From VRUE01 sp963796705 (GTDB taxonomy: Bacteria; Actinomycetota; Thermoleophilia; Solirubrobacterales; 70-9), in assembly GCA_963796705.1 (NCBI GenBank), contig CAWCMK010000004.1:868001-932000 (forward strand): a stretch of 64,000 nucleotides of DNA. Direction: 5' to 3'. Below the pieces are notes generated by a model. That model made no database searches. It saw only the letters and a list, made by a program, of their open reading frames with translations, and was not told the DNA's origin. This document shows, piece by piece, positions 47,562-54,909 of the stretch (position 1 is its first letter; each line of letters starts with the position of its first letter). Both the position numbers and the translations under genes were made by a program.

Positions 47562-48196
47562 TGGGGCGCGCCGTCGGCCGCGGGGCGACATCTCTCTTCC
47601 TTGGCGTATTCCTGCTCAGCGCGGCCGCGACGGCCGGAGCGGCGCCGGCCGTCGCGGGCCCTTGGCTGGGGTTGGCCGGGGGCGACGTCGGCTCCTTCCA
47701 CTGGAGCGTCGAGGCCAAACGCCCCGACGGACCCGTGGGGAGCGGGCACCAGGGGACGCAGCGTCCATGCTTGCTGGTCGGAACCACCTGGCGCACCGGC
47801 CCCTACAGCTACAGCCGCAGTCGCAGTCGCCAGTGCGCCGGTGCCGCCGGCCTCTCCGGATCGGGACCACCACTGGTCGCCCGGGGAACCCAGCCGAGCT
47901 CCGGCGGACAGGCGAAGCTGACGGCCATCGGCATGATCTTTGCCCCCTCGGTCCGCCGCCTGCGGGTGACGATGGCCAACGGTGAGACGAAAGCGATCCA
48001 GCTCGCCCGCCTCAGCCCGGCTCAGGCTCAGAGCACCGGTCTGGCGCCCTTCCGCTACATCGCCTTTGCCACCAGCGGCGAATGGTGTGCTGAACGGCTC
48101 GTCGCCGAAGCCGCCTCCGGCCGCGTCCTCTGGGACAGCGGGGTCGATGGCTATCGCTGCGGTGATCCCAGCGGCCCGCCGCGCTTCGCGGGCTGA
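47561..48196 (+). CDS. Secreted protein of unknown function coupled to tetR
   Basis: Not recognised. The 211-residue product starts MGRAVGRGATSLFLGVFLLS and has a signal peptide cleavable near ATAGAAPAVAG. The mature part has four cysteines (QRPCLLV, SRQCAGA, GEWCAER, GYRCGDP), probably two disulfides, and a serine/arginine repeat (YSRSRSRQ). The ATG overlaps the tetR stop by one base, so its production is tied to that of the regulator. A strong hairpin follows. Confidence 0.7.
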   Translation: MGRAVGRGATSLFLGVFLLSAAATAGAAPAVAGPWLGLAGGDVGSFHWSVEAKRPDGPVGSGHQGTQRPCLLVGTTWRTGPYSYSRSRSRQCAGAAGLSGSGPPLVARGTQPSSGGQAKLTAIGMIFAPSVRRLRVTMANGETKAIQLARLSPAQAQSTGLAPFRYIAFATSGEWCAERLVAEAASGRVLWDSGVDGYRCGDPSGPPRFAG

Positions 48197-48213
48197 GAGC
48201 TCAACGCCGCTCT

Positions 48214-48247
48214 CCCCTGGGCCGCGGAGGCCTCAGCGGCCCAGGGG
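48214..48247. terminator. Bidirectional GC hairpin
   Basis: A perfect 12-bp stem (CCCCTGGGCCGC and GCGGCCCAGGGG) with a 10-base loop lies between the secreted-protein gene and the convergent arsC gene, where transcripts from both sides end. No T tract is visible on either strand. Confidence 0.6.
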
Positions 48248-48366
48248 GAGGTGGAGGCCCCGCGAGGCCGCCGCGGAGCGAAGGGGCCGCTCGAAGAAGG
48301 CCTGATGCCGTGCCGTGGTCGGGGTAAGTGGGTGCGCGGAGGCTGGGAGCGCAATGGCGGCTCGTG

Positions 48367-48756
48367 TCAGGTGAGCTCGGCCAGCAACTCAGCGACTCGC
48401 CGCTCGATCTCCTGCCGTGTCTGACGCACCGCCTCGAGCGGTTGTCCCTTGGGGTCCGGAAGCTCCCAGTCGAGGTAGCGCTTGCCCGGGATGTAGGGGC
48501 ACTCGTCCCCGCATCCCATGGTCACGACGACGTCCGCCCACAGCGCGTCTGCCTCGCCGAGCTTGCGGGGAACGCGCCCACCGATGTCGATGCCGATCTC
48601 ATCCATCGCCCGAACCACTTCGGGATGAATCCGCTCCGCCGGTTCGGTGCCAGCAGACCGTGCATCGTGGTGCCCCGCCGCTGAACGGGCGAACAGGGCC
48701 TCGCTCATCTGCGAGCGACCGGCATTGTGGAGACAGACAAAGAGGACGTGAGCCAT
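48367..48756 (-). CDS. arsC: Arsenate reductase / low-molecular-weight tyrosine phosphatase-fold protein
   Basis: The 129-residue protein has the LMW-PTP P-loop CLHNAGRSQ (C8, R14), the TMGCGDECPYIPG segment with two further cysteines, and DWELPDP with the general acid. The extra cysteine pair points to a thiol-coupled arsenate reductase (ArsC of the thioredoxin or mycothiol type) rather than a tyrosine phosphatase. GAGGAA precedes the ATG. No arsR or arsenite pump gene is adjacent, so it stands alone here. Confidence 0.85.
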   Translation of the reverse strand: MAHVLFVCLHNAGRSQMSEALFARSAAGHHDARSAGTEPAERIHPEVVRAMDEIGIDIGGRVPRKLGEADALWADVVVTMGCGDECPYIPGKRYLDWELPDPKGQPLEAVRQTRQEIERRVAELLAELT

Positions 48757-48922
48757 CGGTTATTCCTCGGATTTGGCTGGCGTCCTCTAGGTTACGAAGT
48801 CGGGATTGAGGGACGTCGGGAGCAAGCAGGCCGCCGCCTTTGCGAGCGTTCCCTGCGCTTTTCGGAAACTGAGTGGCTCGGCGGGCCGCCCCGCGAAGTC
48901 AGATCTTGATTTTCGGCGGGGC

Positions 48923-49750
48923 TCAGCCGGCCGGAGTGCAGCTGCGGACGACCTTGCCGTTCATTCGGAAGCCGTCGTTGAAGAGCAGGTTGCCGCGCAC
49001 GAAGAAGTGGCCGGTCGGACAGCTGCCATACAGGAGGGTCTCCTTCTTGCCCTTCTCGCTCCAGGTTTTGTGGATCGAGAGTTCGGCGAGGCTCAGCGAC
49101 CCCTGCCCGGCCACGATCGACGGCACCTTGATCCGGACCTTGGTCCCGTAGAGGCCGGAGGCCTTTTCGATTTGCGCAGTCGTTACGAAGGTGGTGGGAG
49201 CCGGTACGAACGCGTAAACCTGGAAAACGAAGACCGGGTGGCCATCGTGCGGGGGCCCGTTGAAGATCAGCATCGGCGCCTTCGCAAAGAAGGGTGGCTG
49301 TTCGGGGAATTCGATTTCCGCTCCCGCCTGGCCGCTCCCGATCAATGCGGAGGCGCAAATCCGCTTCGCCGTCTTGGTGGTCGTATTCTCCAGCCGCCCG
49401 ACGGTGCAACTGGCCAGCCCTTCTGTGTTGACCCCAGTGTGCTTGTCAAACTCGAGGTTCAGCTCCTCCAGAGCCGGCAGGTGGGAACCGTCGGCGGTGG
49501 CGATCGTGCTGCGGGCGCTGAGGGTTATCGCCCCCCGCTTGTTACGCGGCAGTCGGTGGGGCGTGAAGCCGCCTTCGACGGTGACGACCAGGTCGCCGGC
49601 GCGCACCGTCTGTGCGAGGGCCGTCGGGCCGAGGAGAAGGGCCAGCAGCAGCACTGCTACCCCAATCGGGCCTAATGCGAGAAGCCGCCGGCTCCGGCGC
49701 CGCGTGACGCACTGCGTTGCCCCCAAGTGTTCCTCCTCCCGTCGGTCCAC
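48923..49750 (-). CDS. Secreted protein of unknown function
   Basis: Not recognised. The 275-residue product has a signal peptide (LLALGPIGVAVLLLALLLGP then TALAQT) and a beta-rich-looking mature domain with LVVTVEGGFTPHRLPRNKRG, two spaced cysteines (ASCTVGR, RICASAL) and a C-terminal CPTGHFFVRGNLLFNDGFRM motif ending RSCTPAG. Similar domains are probably extracellular. Both the GTG at 49750 and a TTG eight codons later have good Shine-Dalgarno sequences. It is a single gene between arsC and the response regulator. Confidence 0.7.
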   Translation of the reverse strand: MDRREEEHLGATQCVTRRRSRRLLALGPIGVAVLLLALLLGPTALAQTVRAGDLVVTVEGGFTPHRLPRNKRGAITLSARSTIATADGSHLPALEELNLEFDKHTGVNTEGLASCTVGRLENTTTKTAKRICASALIGSGQAGAEIEFPEQPPFFAKAPMLIFNGPPHDGHPVFVFQVYAFVPAPTTFVTTAQIEKASGLYGTKVRIKVPSIVAGQGSLSLAELSIHKTWSEKGKKETLLYGSCPTGHFFVRGNLLFNDGFRMNGKVVRSCTPAG

Positions 49751-49809
49751 GAACGCCCTCCCGGGGGCGCCCCGTAACCGTCAGTACTGACTGGTCGAAT
49801 ATACCGCGC

Positions 49810-50514
49810 TCAGGCACCGGCGCCAGCGAATTTGTAGCCGACGCCCCGCACGGTGAGAACCAGTTCTGGGTTCTGGGGGTCGCGCTCGACCTTCTGGCGC
49901 AGGTTGGAGATGTGCACATCACAGGCCCGCTCGTCACCGTCAAATTCTGTCTGCCAGAGCTCCTCCATGATCTGCTGCCGGGGAAAGACCTCGCCTGGGC
50001 GACCCACCATCAGGCGCAACAGCTGAAACTCAGAGCGGGTCAGGTTGACGGGCTCCCCACGCACCGTCGCCACATGGCGGACGAGGTCGATCGCAACCGG
50101 CCCGGCTTCGATCCTCACCGCCTGACCGAGGGGGGAGCGGTCGAGCTCCCGCCGGCGCAGCTGGGCACGTACACGACCAAGCAGCTCGCGCACCGAAAAC
50201 GGCTTCGTCACATAATCGTCGGCACCCACCTCGAGGCCGACGACCTTGTCGACCTCGGCGTCCTTGGCTGTCAGCACGATAATCGGCACGGCGCTGCGCG
50301 AGCGCACCTCGCGACAGATATCAAGGCCGCTCGGGCCCGGCATCATGATGTCTAGGATCAGCAGATCGAAGGGGATCCCGTCGCCGAGCTTCTCTGTCGC
50401 CTCGTCGCCGTCTGAAGCAGGCGTCACCTCGAAACCCTCCTGGGCCAGCGCATAGCCGACCGAGTCGCGAACCGATGGCTCATCGTCGGCGATCAGTATG
50501 CGTCCGCTGCTCAT
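49810..50514 (-). CDS. OmpR/PhoB-family response regulator
   Basis: The 234-residue regulator has a receiver domain with acidic pocket D10-D11, phospho-acceptor D55 (LILDIMMPG), the conserved Thr (VLTAKD) and Lys (VTKPFS). A winged-helix DNA-binding domain follows (NLTRSEFQLLRLMVGRPGEV, then DVHISNLRQKVERDPQNPEL, TVRGVGYKF). It is encoded directly after its histidine kinase on the minus strand. The PhoR-like kinase suggests a phosphate- or envelope-responsive system, but no target genes are visible nearby. Confidence 0.93.
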   Translation of the reverse strand: MSSGRILIADDEPSVRDSVGYALAQEGFEVTPASDGDEATEKLGDGIPFDLLILDIMMPGPSGLDICREVRSRSAVPIIVLTAKDAEVDKVVGLEVGADDYVTKPFSVRELLGRVRAQLRRRELDRSPLGQAVRIEAGPVAIDLVRHVATVRGEPVNLTRSEFQLLRLMVGRPGEVFPRQQIMEELWQTEFDGDERACDVHISNLRQKVERDPQNPELVLTVRGVGYKFAGAGA

Positions 50515-50557
50515 CCTCTCCCTTCCTTCAGGCGCTCGATTCTTCTGCTTGTCTTCC

Positions 50558-51859
50558 TCATGCCACCGGGGTCGGGCTCGGTTGGGCGACCGGCAGTCGG
50601 ACCCAGAACGTGCTCCCCTCGCCCTCGACCGAGGTGGCGCCGATTGTGCCGCCCATCACGTCGACCATGCGGCGCGCGATCGCCAGCCCAAGGCCGAAGC
50701 CCTCGTGTTTGCGCGACTCGGTGCGGCGGTAGAAGCGCTCGAAGATGCGCTCCATCTCAGCCGCGGGGATTCCTGTTCCGGTGTCGATCACTTCCATGAC
50801 CACCACCCCGTCGCTGTCGAGGCGGCCGCGAACGGTAACGGAGCCCGGGGGCGAGGTGTGCTTGCAGGCATTGGTCAACAGGCCGACCAGGACCTGGCGC
50901 AATAGGGTCGGGTCGCCCTTGGCGGCGAGGTCGGAGTCGACCTCTCCGTGCAGCTCGATGTGAGGCGGTGCCTCGATTGCGGCGAGCGCGTCCCGGATCG
51001 CAGCGGGCACATCGACCACCTCGGTCTCCCCCGAGCCGAGGCTCTCGACTCGGGCCAAGGTCAGCAGGGCCCGGGTCAGGCGGCTCATTCGCTCGGCGTC
51101 TTCGGCGAGCCGATCGAGGAAATGATCGCGGGCTTCGGGGTCATCCTTGGCGCCGCTCTGCAGGACCTCGATCGCGCCGGAGATCCCCGCCAGCGGATTG
51201 CGCAGCTCATGGGCGGCGTTGGAAACGAAGTCCGCTTCTGCGAACTCGCGGCGCATCGCGTCGGTGCGATCTCTAACCACCGCCAGGACCGCGCGCTCGT
51301 CGGGCAGCGAGCGCGCCTCCATCGAGTAGGCGCGGTCACCGATGCGCAGCGCCGGATGCGCCGCAAAGCCGACCTCGGCGGCGCGGCGCAGCTGCGGCAG
51401 CATCGCCTCCGGCGGCAGGCCGGCGGGGTCCAGCAGATCCGCCGCGGCGCTGTTCGAGAAGCGCAGCGGGCCGTCGAAGTCAACGACCATGACCGCATCG
51501 GTTAGGCCATCGAAGATCGCCTCGAGCTTGTTGCGGTCCGCGGTCAGAACGCCGAAGCTCTCGTGCAGCGAGGTCCGCATCGACTCCAGCGCCCGCGCCA
51601 GGTCGCCGATCTCATCGAGCCCGTGGGTGTCAAGCGGTGCATCAAAGGAGCCCGCCGCCATCTTGCCGGCGGCGCTGGCGAGCCGCTCGACCCGCTCGGC
51701 GATCGTCGCGGCGATCAGGAACCCGACGAGCACGCCCAGCACGATTGCCGCGAGCACTGCTCGCGGCCGATCACCGAACAGGTAGACAACCCCAGCCGTC
51801 AGGACGCTGACCGCGGCGAAGGCGCTCGCCATCCACAGCCGCATGCCCACGCGTCTCAT
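50558..51859 (-). CDS. Sensor histidine kinase (PhoR-like)
   Basis: The 433-residue kinase has two adjacent N-terminal membrane helices (MASAFAAVSVLTAGVVYLFG; VLAAIVLGVLVGFLIAATIA) with almost no extracellular loop, then a HAMP linker (VERLASAAGKMAAGSFDAPL) and a PAS-like domain (LEAIFDGLTDAVMVVDFDG). The HisKA domain has H217 (NAAHELRNPLAG) and the ATPase domain has N, DTGTGIP and GFGLGLAI boxes. It is the first gene of the pair; TAGTAA lies six bases before its ATG. Without a sensory loop the signal is probably intramembrane or cytoplasmic. Confidence 0.94.
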   Translation of the reverse strand: MRRVGMRLWMASAFAAVSVLTAGVVYLFGDRPRAVLAAIVLGVLVGFLIAATIAERVERLASAAGKMAAGSFDAPLDTHGLDEIGDLARALESMRTSLHESFGVLTADRNKLEAIFDGLTDAVMVVDFDGPLRFSNSAAADLLDPAGLPPEAMLPQLRRAAEVGFAAHPALRIGDRAYSMEARSLPDERAVLAVVRDRTDAMRREFAEADFVSNAAHELRNPLAGISGAIEVLQSGAKDDPEARDHFLDRLAEDAERMSRLTRALLTLARVESLGSGETEVVDVPAAIRDALAAIEAPPHIELHGEVDSDLAAKGDPTLLRQVLVGLLTNACKHTSPPGSVTVRGRLDSDGVVVMEVIDTGTGIPAAEMERIFERFYRRTESRKHEGFGLGLAIARRMVDVMGGTIGATSVEGEGSTFWVRLPVAQPSPTPVA

Positions 51860-51913
51860 GAGTGTTTACTAACACAAACCGGACGCCGAGCGAGCGTGGG
51901 AGAATCGGAGCCG

Positions 51914-52651
51914 GTGCGCACGCTCGTCTTCATCCCCGCCTGGAACGAGGAGGCCTCGGTTACCTCGGTGATCGCCGACGTCCGGGCGAACCTGCCCGAG
52001 TCCGACGTGCTGGTCGTCGACGACGGCTCCACCGACGCCACCGCGGCCCGAGCCCGGGAGGCCGGCGCGGTCGTCGCCTCGCTGCCCTTCAATCAGGGAC
52101 TTGGAGCGGCCCTGCAGACCGGCTATCTCTACGCCCTGCGCCAGGGCTATGGGTGCTGTGCCCATCTCGACGCCGACGGTCAGCATCCGGCCGCTGAGGT
52201 TGCCCGCCTGCTCAAGGAGGTGGTGGCCGACCACGCGGATCTGGTGATCGGGTCGCGTTACCGCGAACGTGGAACCGAGACCGAGGGCGCTGCGGCCGAT
52301 GACTATCGTCCGACGATCACACGGCGGATCGGGACCAGCGTCTTCCGTTTCTTTCTGACCCTGGCAACCCGGCAGCGTTTCACGGATACGACCAGCGGCA
52401 TGCGCGCCGCCAACCGCAGGGTGATGGCGCTCTTTGCCGAGAACTACTCGCCCGACTTCGCCGAGATCGAGTCTCTGCAGCTTGCGGTGCGCCAGGGTCT
52501 GCGAGTGGAGGAGGTGCCCGTGCGGATGTTGGAGCGCACCGGTGGCAGCTCCTTCCTCACCCCGCTGCGCTCGGCCTTCTTCATCTTCAAGGGCGTGATC
52601 GTGCTGTTGGTCGGAATGTTTCGTCCGCGCCGGGTCGAGGTGGAGCGCTGA
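51914..52651 (+). CDS. Family 2 glycosyltransferase
   Basis: The ~245-residue protein is a GT-A fold glycosyltransferase: FIPAWNEEASVTSVIADVRA, the DDGSTDAT nucleotide-binding motif, the DADGQH metal site, and a C-terminal hydrophobic segment (FIFKGVIVLLVGMFRP). It resembles dolichol/undecaprenyl-phosphate mannose-type synthases without extra membrane domains. Start GTG 51914 is chosen; an earlier in-frame GTG (51896) is possible. It lies two bases before a DUF2304 gene, a common pairing in surface-polysaccharide or glycolipid synthesis. Confidence 0.9.
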   Translation: MRTLVFIPAWNEEASVTSVIADVRANLPESDVLVVDDGSTDATAARAREAGAVVASLPFNQGLGAALQTGYLYALRQGYGCCAHLDADGQHPAAEVARLLKEVVADHADLVIGSRYRERGTETEGAAADDYRPTITRRIGTSVFRFFLTLATRQRFTDTTSGMRAANRRVMALFAENYSPDFAEIESLQLAVRQGLRVEEVPVRMLERTGGSSFLTPLRSAFFIFKGVIVLLVGMFRPRRVEVER

Positions 52652-52653
52652 GG

Positions 52654-53094
52654 ATGCGAGCCCGGACCCTGCTCCTGGCCGCCGACCCCAGGGTCCACCT
52701 CACCGCGCAGACGCGGATCATCGCGGCCGTGCTGGCGATCGCCTTCATGGTGATGATCCTCGAGCTGATCCGCCGCGACCGGCTGCAGGAGCGCTACAGC
52801 GTCGTCTGGTTCATCGCCGGCGTGGGGATGCTGATCGGCGCCGCCTTCCCGGGCCTGCTGAGCGTCATGGCCGACGTGATGGGCGTCCGCGATACGACCA
52901 TCGCCCTCTTCTCGATCGTGCTCTTGCTGTTGCTCGGGCTGGCCCTGAACTTCAGCGTGATCATGTCGAGACAGGCGGCCCAGATCACCCGCCTAGCCCA
53001 GGAGCGCGCCCTGGAACGGGCACAACAGCAGACCGCCGCCGATCAGGACCGAGCCATCGACGACGCCGCTCAGCAGCGCGCGCGCTCGCAGTAG
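52654..53094 (+). CDS. DUF2304 membrane protein
   Basis: The 146-residue product has three hydrophobic segments (RIIAAVLAIAFMVMILELIR; VVWFIAGVGMLIGAAFPGLL; IALFSIVLLLLLGLALNFSV) with the RRDRLQERYSVVWF motif typical of DUF2304, followed by a Gln/Arg-rich helix. It starts two bases after the glycosyltransferase stop. The partner function is inferred from this pairing, perhaps helping the transferase use its lipid carrier. Confidence 0.85.
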   Translation: MRARTLLLAADPRVHLTAQTRIIAAVLAIAFMVMILELIRRDRLQERYSVVWFIAGVGMLIGAAFPGLLSVMADVMGVRDTTIALFSIVLLLLLGLALNFSVIMSRQAAQITRLAQERALERAQQQTAADQDRAIDDAAQQRARSQ

Positions 53095-53142
53095 CGCCTT
53101 CAGCGCTCGGCCCTGGCGCTGGCCGCCGGCAGCGTCAATCGC

Positions 53143-54288
53143 TCAGCTGAGCTCGCGCTCGAGGCGGAAGAAGAGCGCTTCGAGCGCCAGCTCCTCGGAG
53201 ACGTTGAGGACCAGCCGCCGCCTCGTATTCTCGACCAGCCCCACCGCACGCCGTCCGGCACCCTGGTCGATCTCCCCGGCAGCGTCGCGCAGCTCCTCGA
53301 ATTTGTCACGGTTAAAGACCACCCCCTCGGCGCCCACCGCAACCGCCTCCAGGTCCCTGCACCAGCTGGAACAAAGGCCCAATCCGAAATCGAGAATGTC
53401 AGCGCGACGGCGGCGGCCGGTCCGCTTGGCCTCCTCGCCGATCTCGCGGGCCGAGAGCTTGACCCCCGCTTCCTTGGCCTCCTCGAGCGCTGCGCGAGTG
53501 GTGGTCTCGGCCTCGGCGCCGACTGCCTCGGCCGCATTTAGCAGTGCCTTCCAGGGGGCGGGTCCGCCTCGCCCTGCCCCAGCGAGAGCGATGGCCGCGT
53601 TGCGCAGGGCTCCGCCCTCATCACCCAGCAGAAACCTGGCCCGCTCCAGGTCTCCTCTGGAGAGGCGGGCGACGGCGGCGACCTCCCCTCCCCCGCTGGT
53701 CGAGGCCGCCTGAGCCGGACCGGTTTCCTGACCGAGCGCGGCCTCGACCGCCTCGGCCGGCAGCGCCGCAAACTCGATCCGCTGACAGCGCGAGGAGATC
53801 GTCTCCAGCAGTGCCTCCGGCTCTGAGCTCAGGAGGATCACGTGGACGAAGACGGGTGGCTCCTCGAGGGTCTTCAAGAGCGCGTTCTGACTCTCGTCTC
53901 GCAGCGCCTCGGCCTCCTCGATGACGAACACGCGGCGACGCCCCTCGAACGGTCGGTAGGAGGCGGCGCGGACCACCTGCTCACGGATCGCCTCGACCAG
54001 GTGCTGGGCACCGCTGGGCCTCAACCAGACCAGGTCCGGATGCGGCGAGGGATCGAGCATCGCCCGGCGGCGGGTGTCATCTCGATCCTCGGCGCCGGCG
54101 ACGAGGATCTCGGCGGCGAAGGCCCGTGCGGCCCGCCGCTTGCCGGCTCCGCGTGGTCCGCGAAAGAGATAGGCATGGGCGGGACCAGCCGCAAGGGCGG
54201 CCTCGAGCGCCGCGCGGGCCCGGGGCTGGTGCTCGGTCCTCTCCGAAAGAGCGCTCAGGTCGTCCTTTCCTCGATCAGATGCCGACAC
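53143..54288 (-). CDS. holB: DNA polymerase III subunit delta'
   Basis: Delta' is part of the clamp loader. The 381-residue product shows LEAALAAGPAHAYLFRGPRG, a P-loop-like GPRGAGKRRAAR, then HPDLVWLRPSG, YRPFEGRRRVFVIEEAEALR and the conserved ALLKTLEEPP with SSEPEALLETISSRCQRIEF. A C-terminal collar domain follows. It is the last gene of a topA-tmk-holB operon on the minus strand, 15 bases after tmk. Confidence 0.93.
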   Translation of the reverse strand: MSASDRGKDDLSALSERTEHQPRARAALEAALAAGPAHAYLFRGPRGAGKRRAARAFAAEILVAGAEDRDDTRRRAMLDPSPHPDLVWLRPSGAQHLVEAIREQVVRAASYRPFEGRRRVFVIEEAEALRDESQNALLKTLEEPPVFVHVILLSSEPEALLETISSRCQRIEFAALPAEAVEAALGQETGPAQAASTSGGGEVAAVARLSRGDLERARFLLGDEGGALRNAAIALAGAGRGGPAPWKALLNAAEAVGAEAETTTRAALEEAKEAGVKLSAREIGEEAKRTGRRRRADILDFGLGLCSSWCRDLEAVAVGAEGVVFNRDKFEELRDAAGEIDQGAGRRAVGLVENTRRRLVLNVSEELALEALFFRLERELS

Positions 54289-54303
54289 GGCGATTGGAGG
54301 ATG

Positions 54304-54903
54304 TCATCGCGCCGCAAACCGCTGCTCGACGATCTCAAGGATGCGAGCCTGGACCTCCTCGACGCCGCCCGACGCGTCGACCGCGACGACGCGGTCGCTG
54401 GCGATCGTCGCGATCTCCTCGTAGGCATCAGCGACGGCGCGCTGCAGCTCGATGCCCTCGGTCTCGAAGCGGTCATCGCCCTCGGCCCGGCCGAGTCCGA
54501 CCTCCGGATCGACCCTCAGCAGCACGGTCAAATCCGGCCAGAGGCCATCGATCACGGTGTCGGTCAACGAGAGGACATGGCTCATCCCCAGACCGCGGGC
54601 GCCCCCCTGATAGGCGACGCTGGAGTCGGCAAAGCGATCGGCGACGACGGTCCGACCTTCCTCCAATGCCGGTCGGACGACGCGACTTAGGAGATCCGCA
54701 CGGGCAGCCGAAAAGAGCAGCAGCTCGGCGAAGGGGTCCATCTCGATGGAGGCGTCGGCGAGCAGCTCGCGGATGCGCTCGGCGACCTCGGTCCCCCCAG
54801 GCTCACGGATCAGCAACGTCTGCGGGCCGAGCGCCTCCGCCAGCAGTCTTGCCTGCGTGCTCTTCCCGGAGCCGTCGACGCCCTCCAGGGAGATGAACAT
54901 CAT
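54304..54903 (-). CDS. tmk: Thymidylate kinase
   Basis: Tmk phosphorylates dTMP to dTDP. The 199-residue protein has the P-loop LEGVDGSGKSTQARLLAE, the DRFADSSVAYQGGARGLG region and the DR(Y/F) motif in VVADRFADS. Length and motifs are normal. It lies 6 bases after topA and 15 before holB, the conserved actinobacterial order. Confidence 0.96.
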   Translation of the reverse strand: MMFISLEGVDGSGKSTQARLLAEALGPQTLLIREPGGTEVAERIRELLADASIEMDPFAELLLFSAARADLLSRVVRPALEEGRTVVADRFADSSVAYQGGARGLGMSHVLSLTDTVIDGLWPDLTVLLRVDPEVGLGRAEGDDRFETEGIELQRAVADAYEEIATIASDRVVAVDASGGVEEVQARILEIVEQRFAAR

Positions 54904-54909
54904 CGGTTC

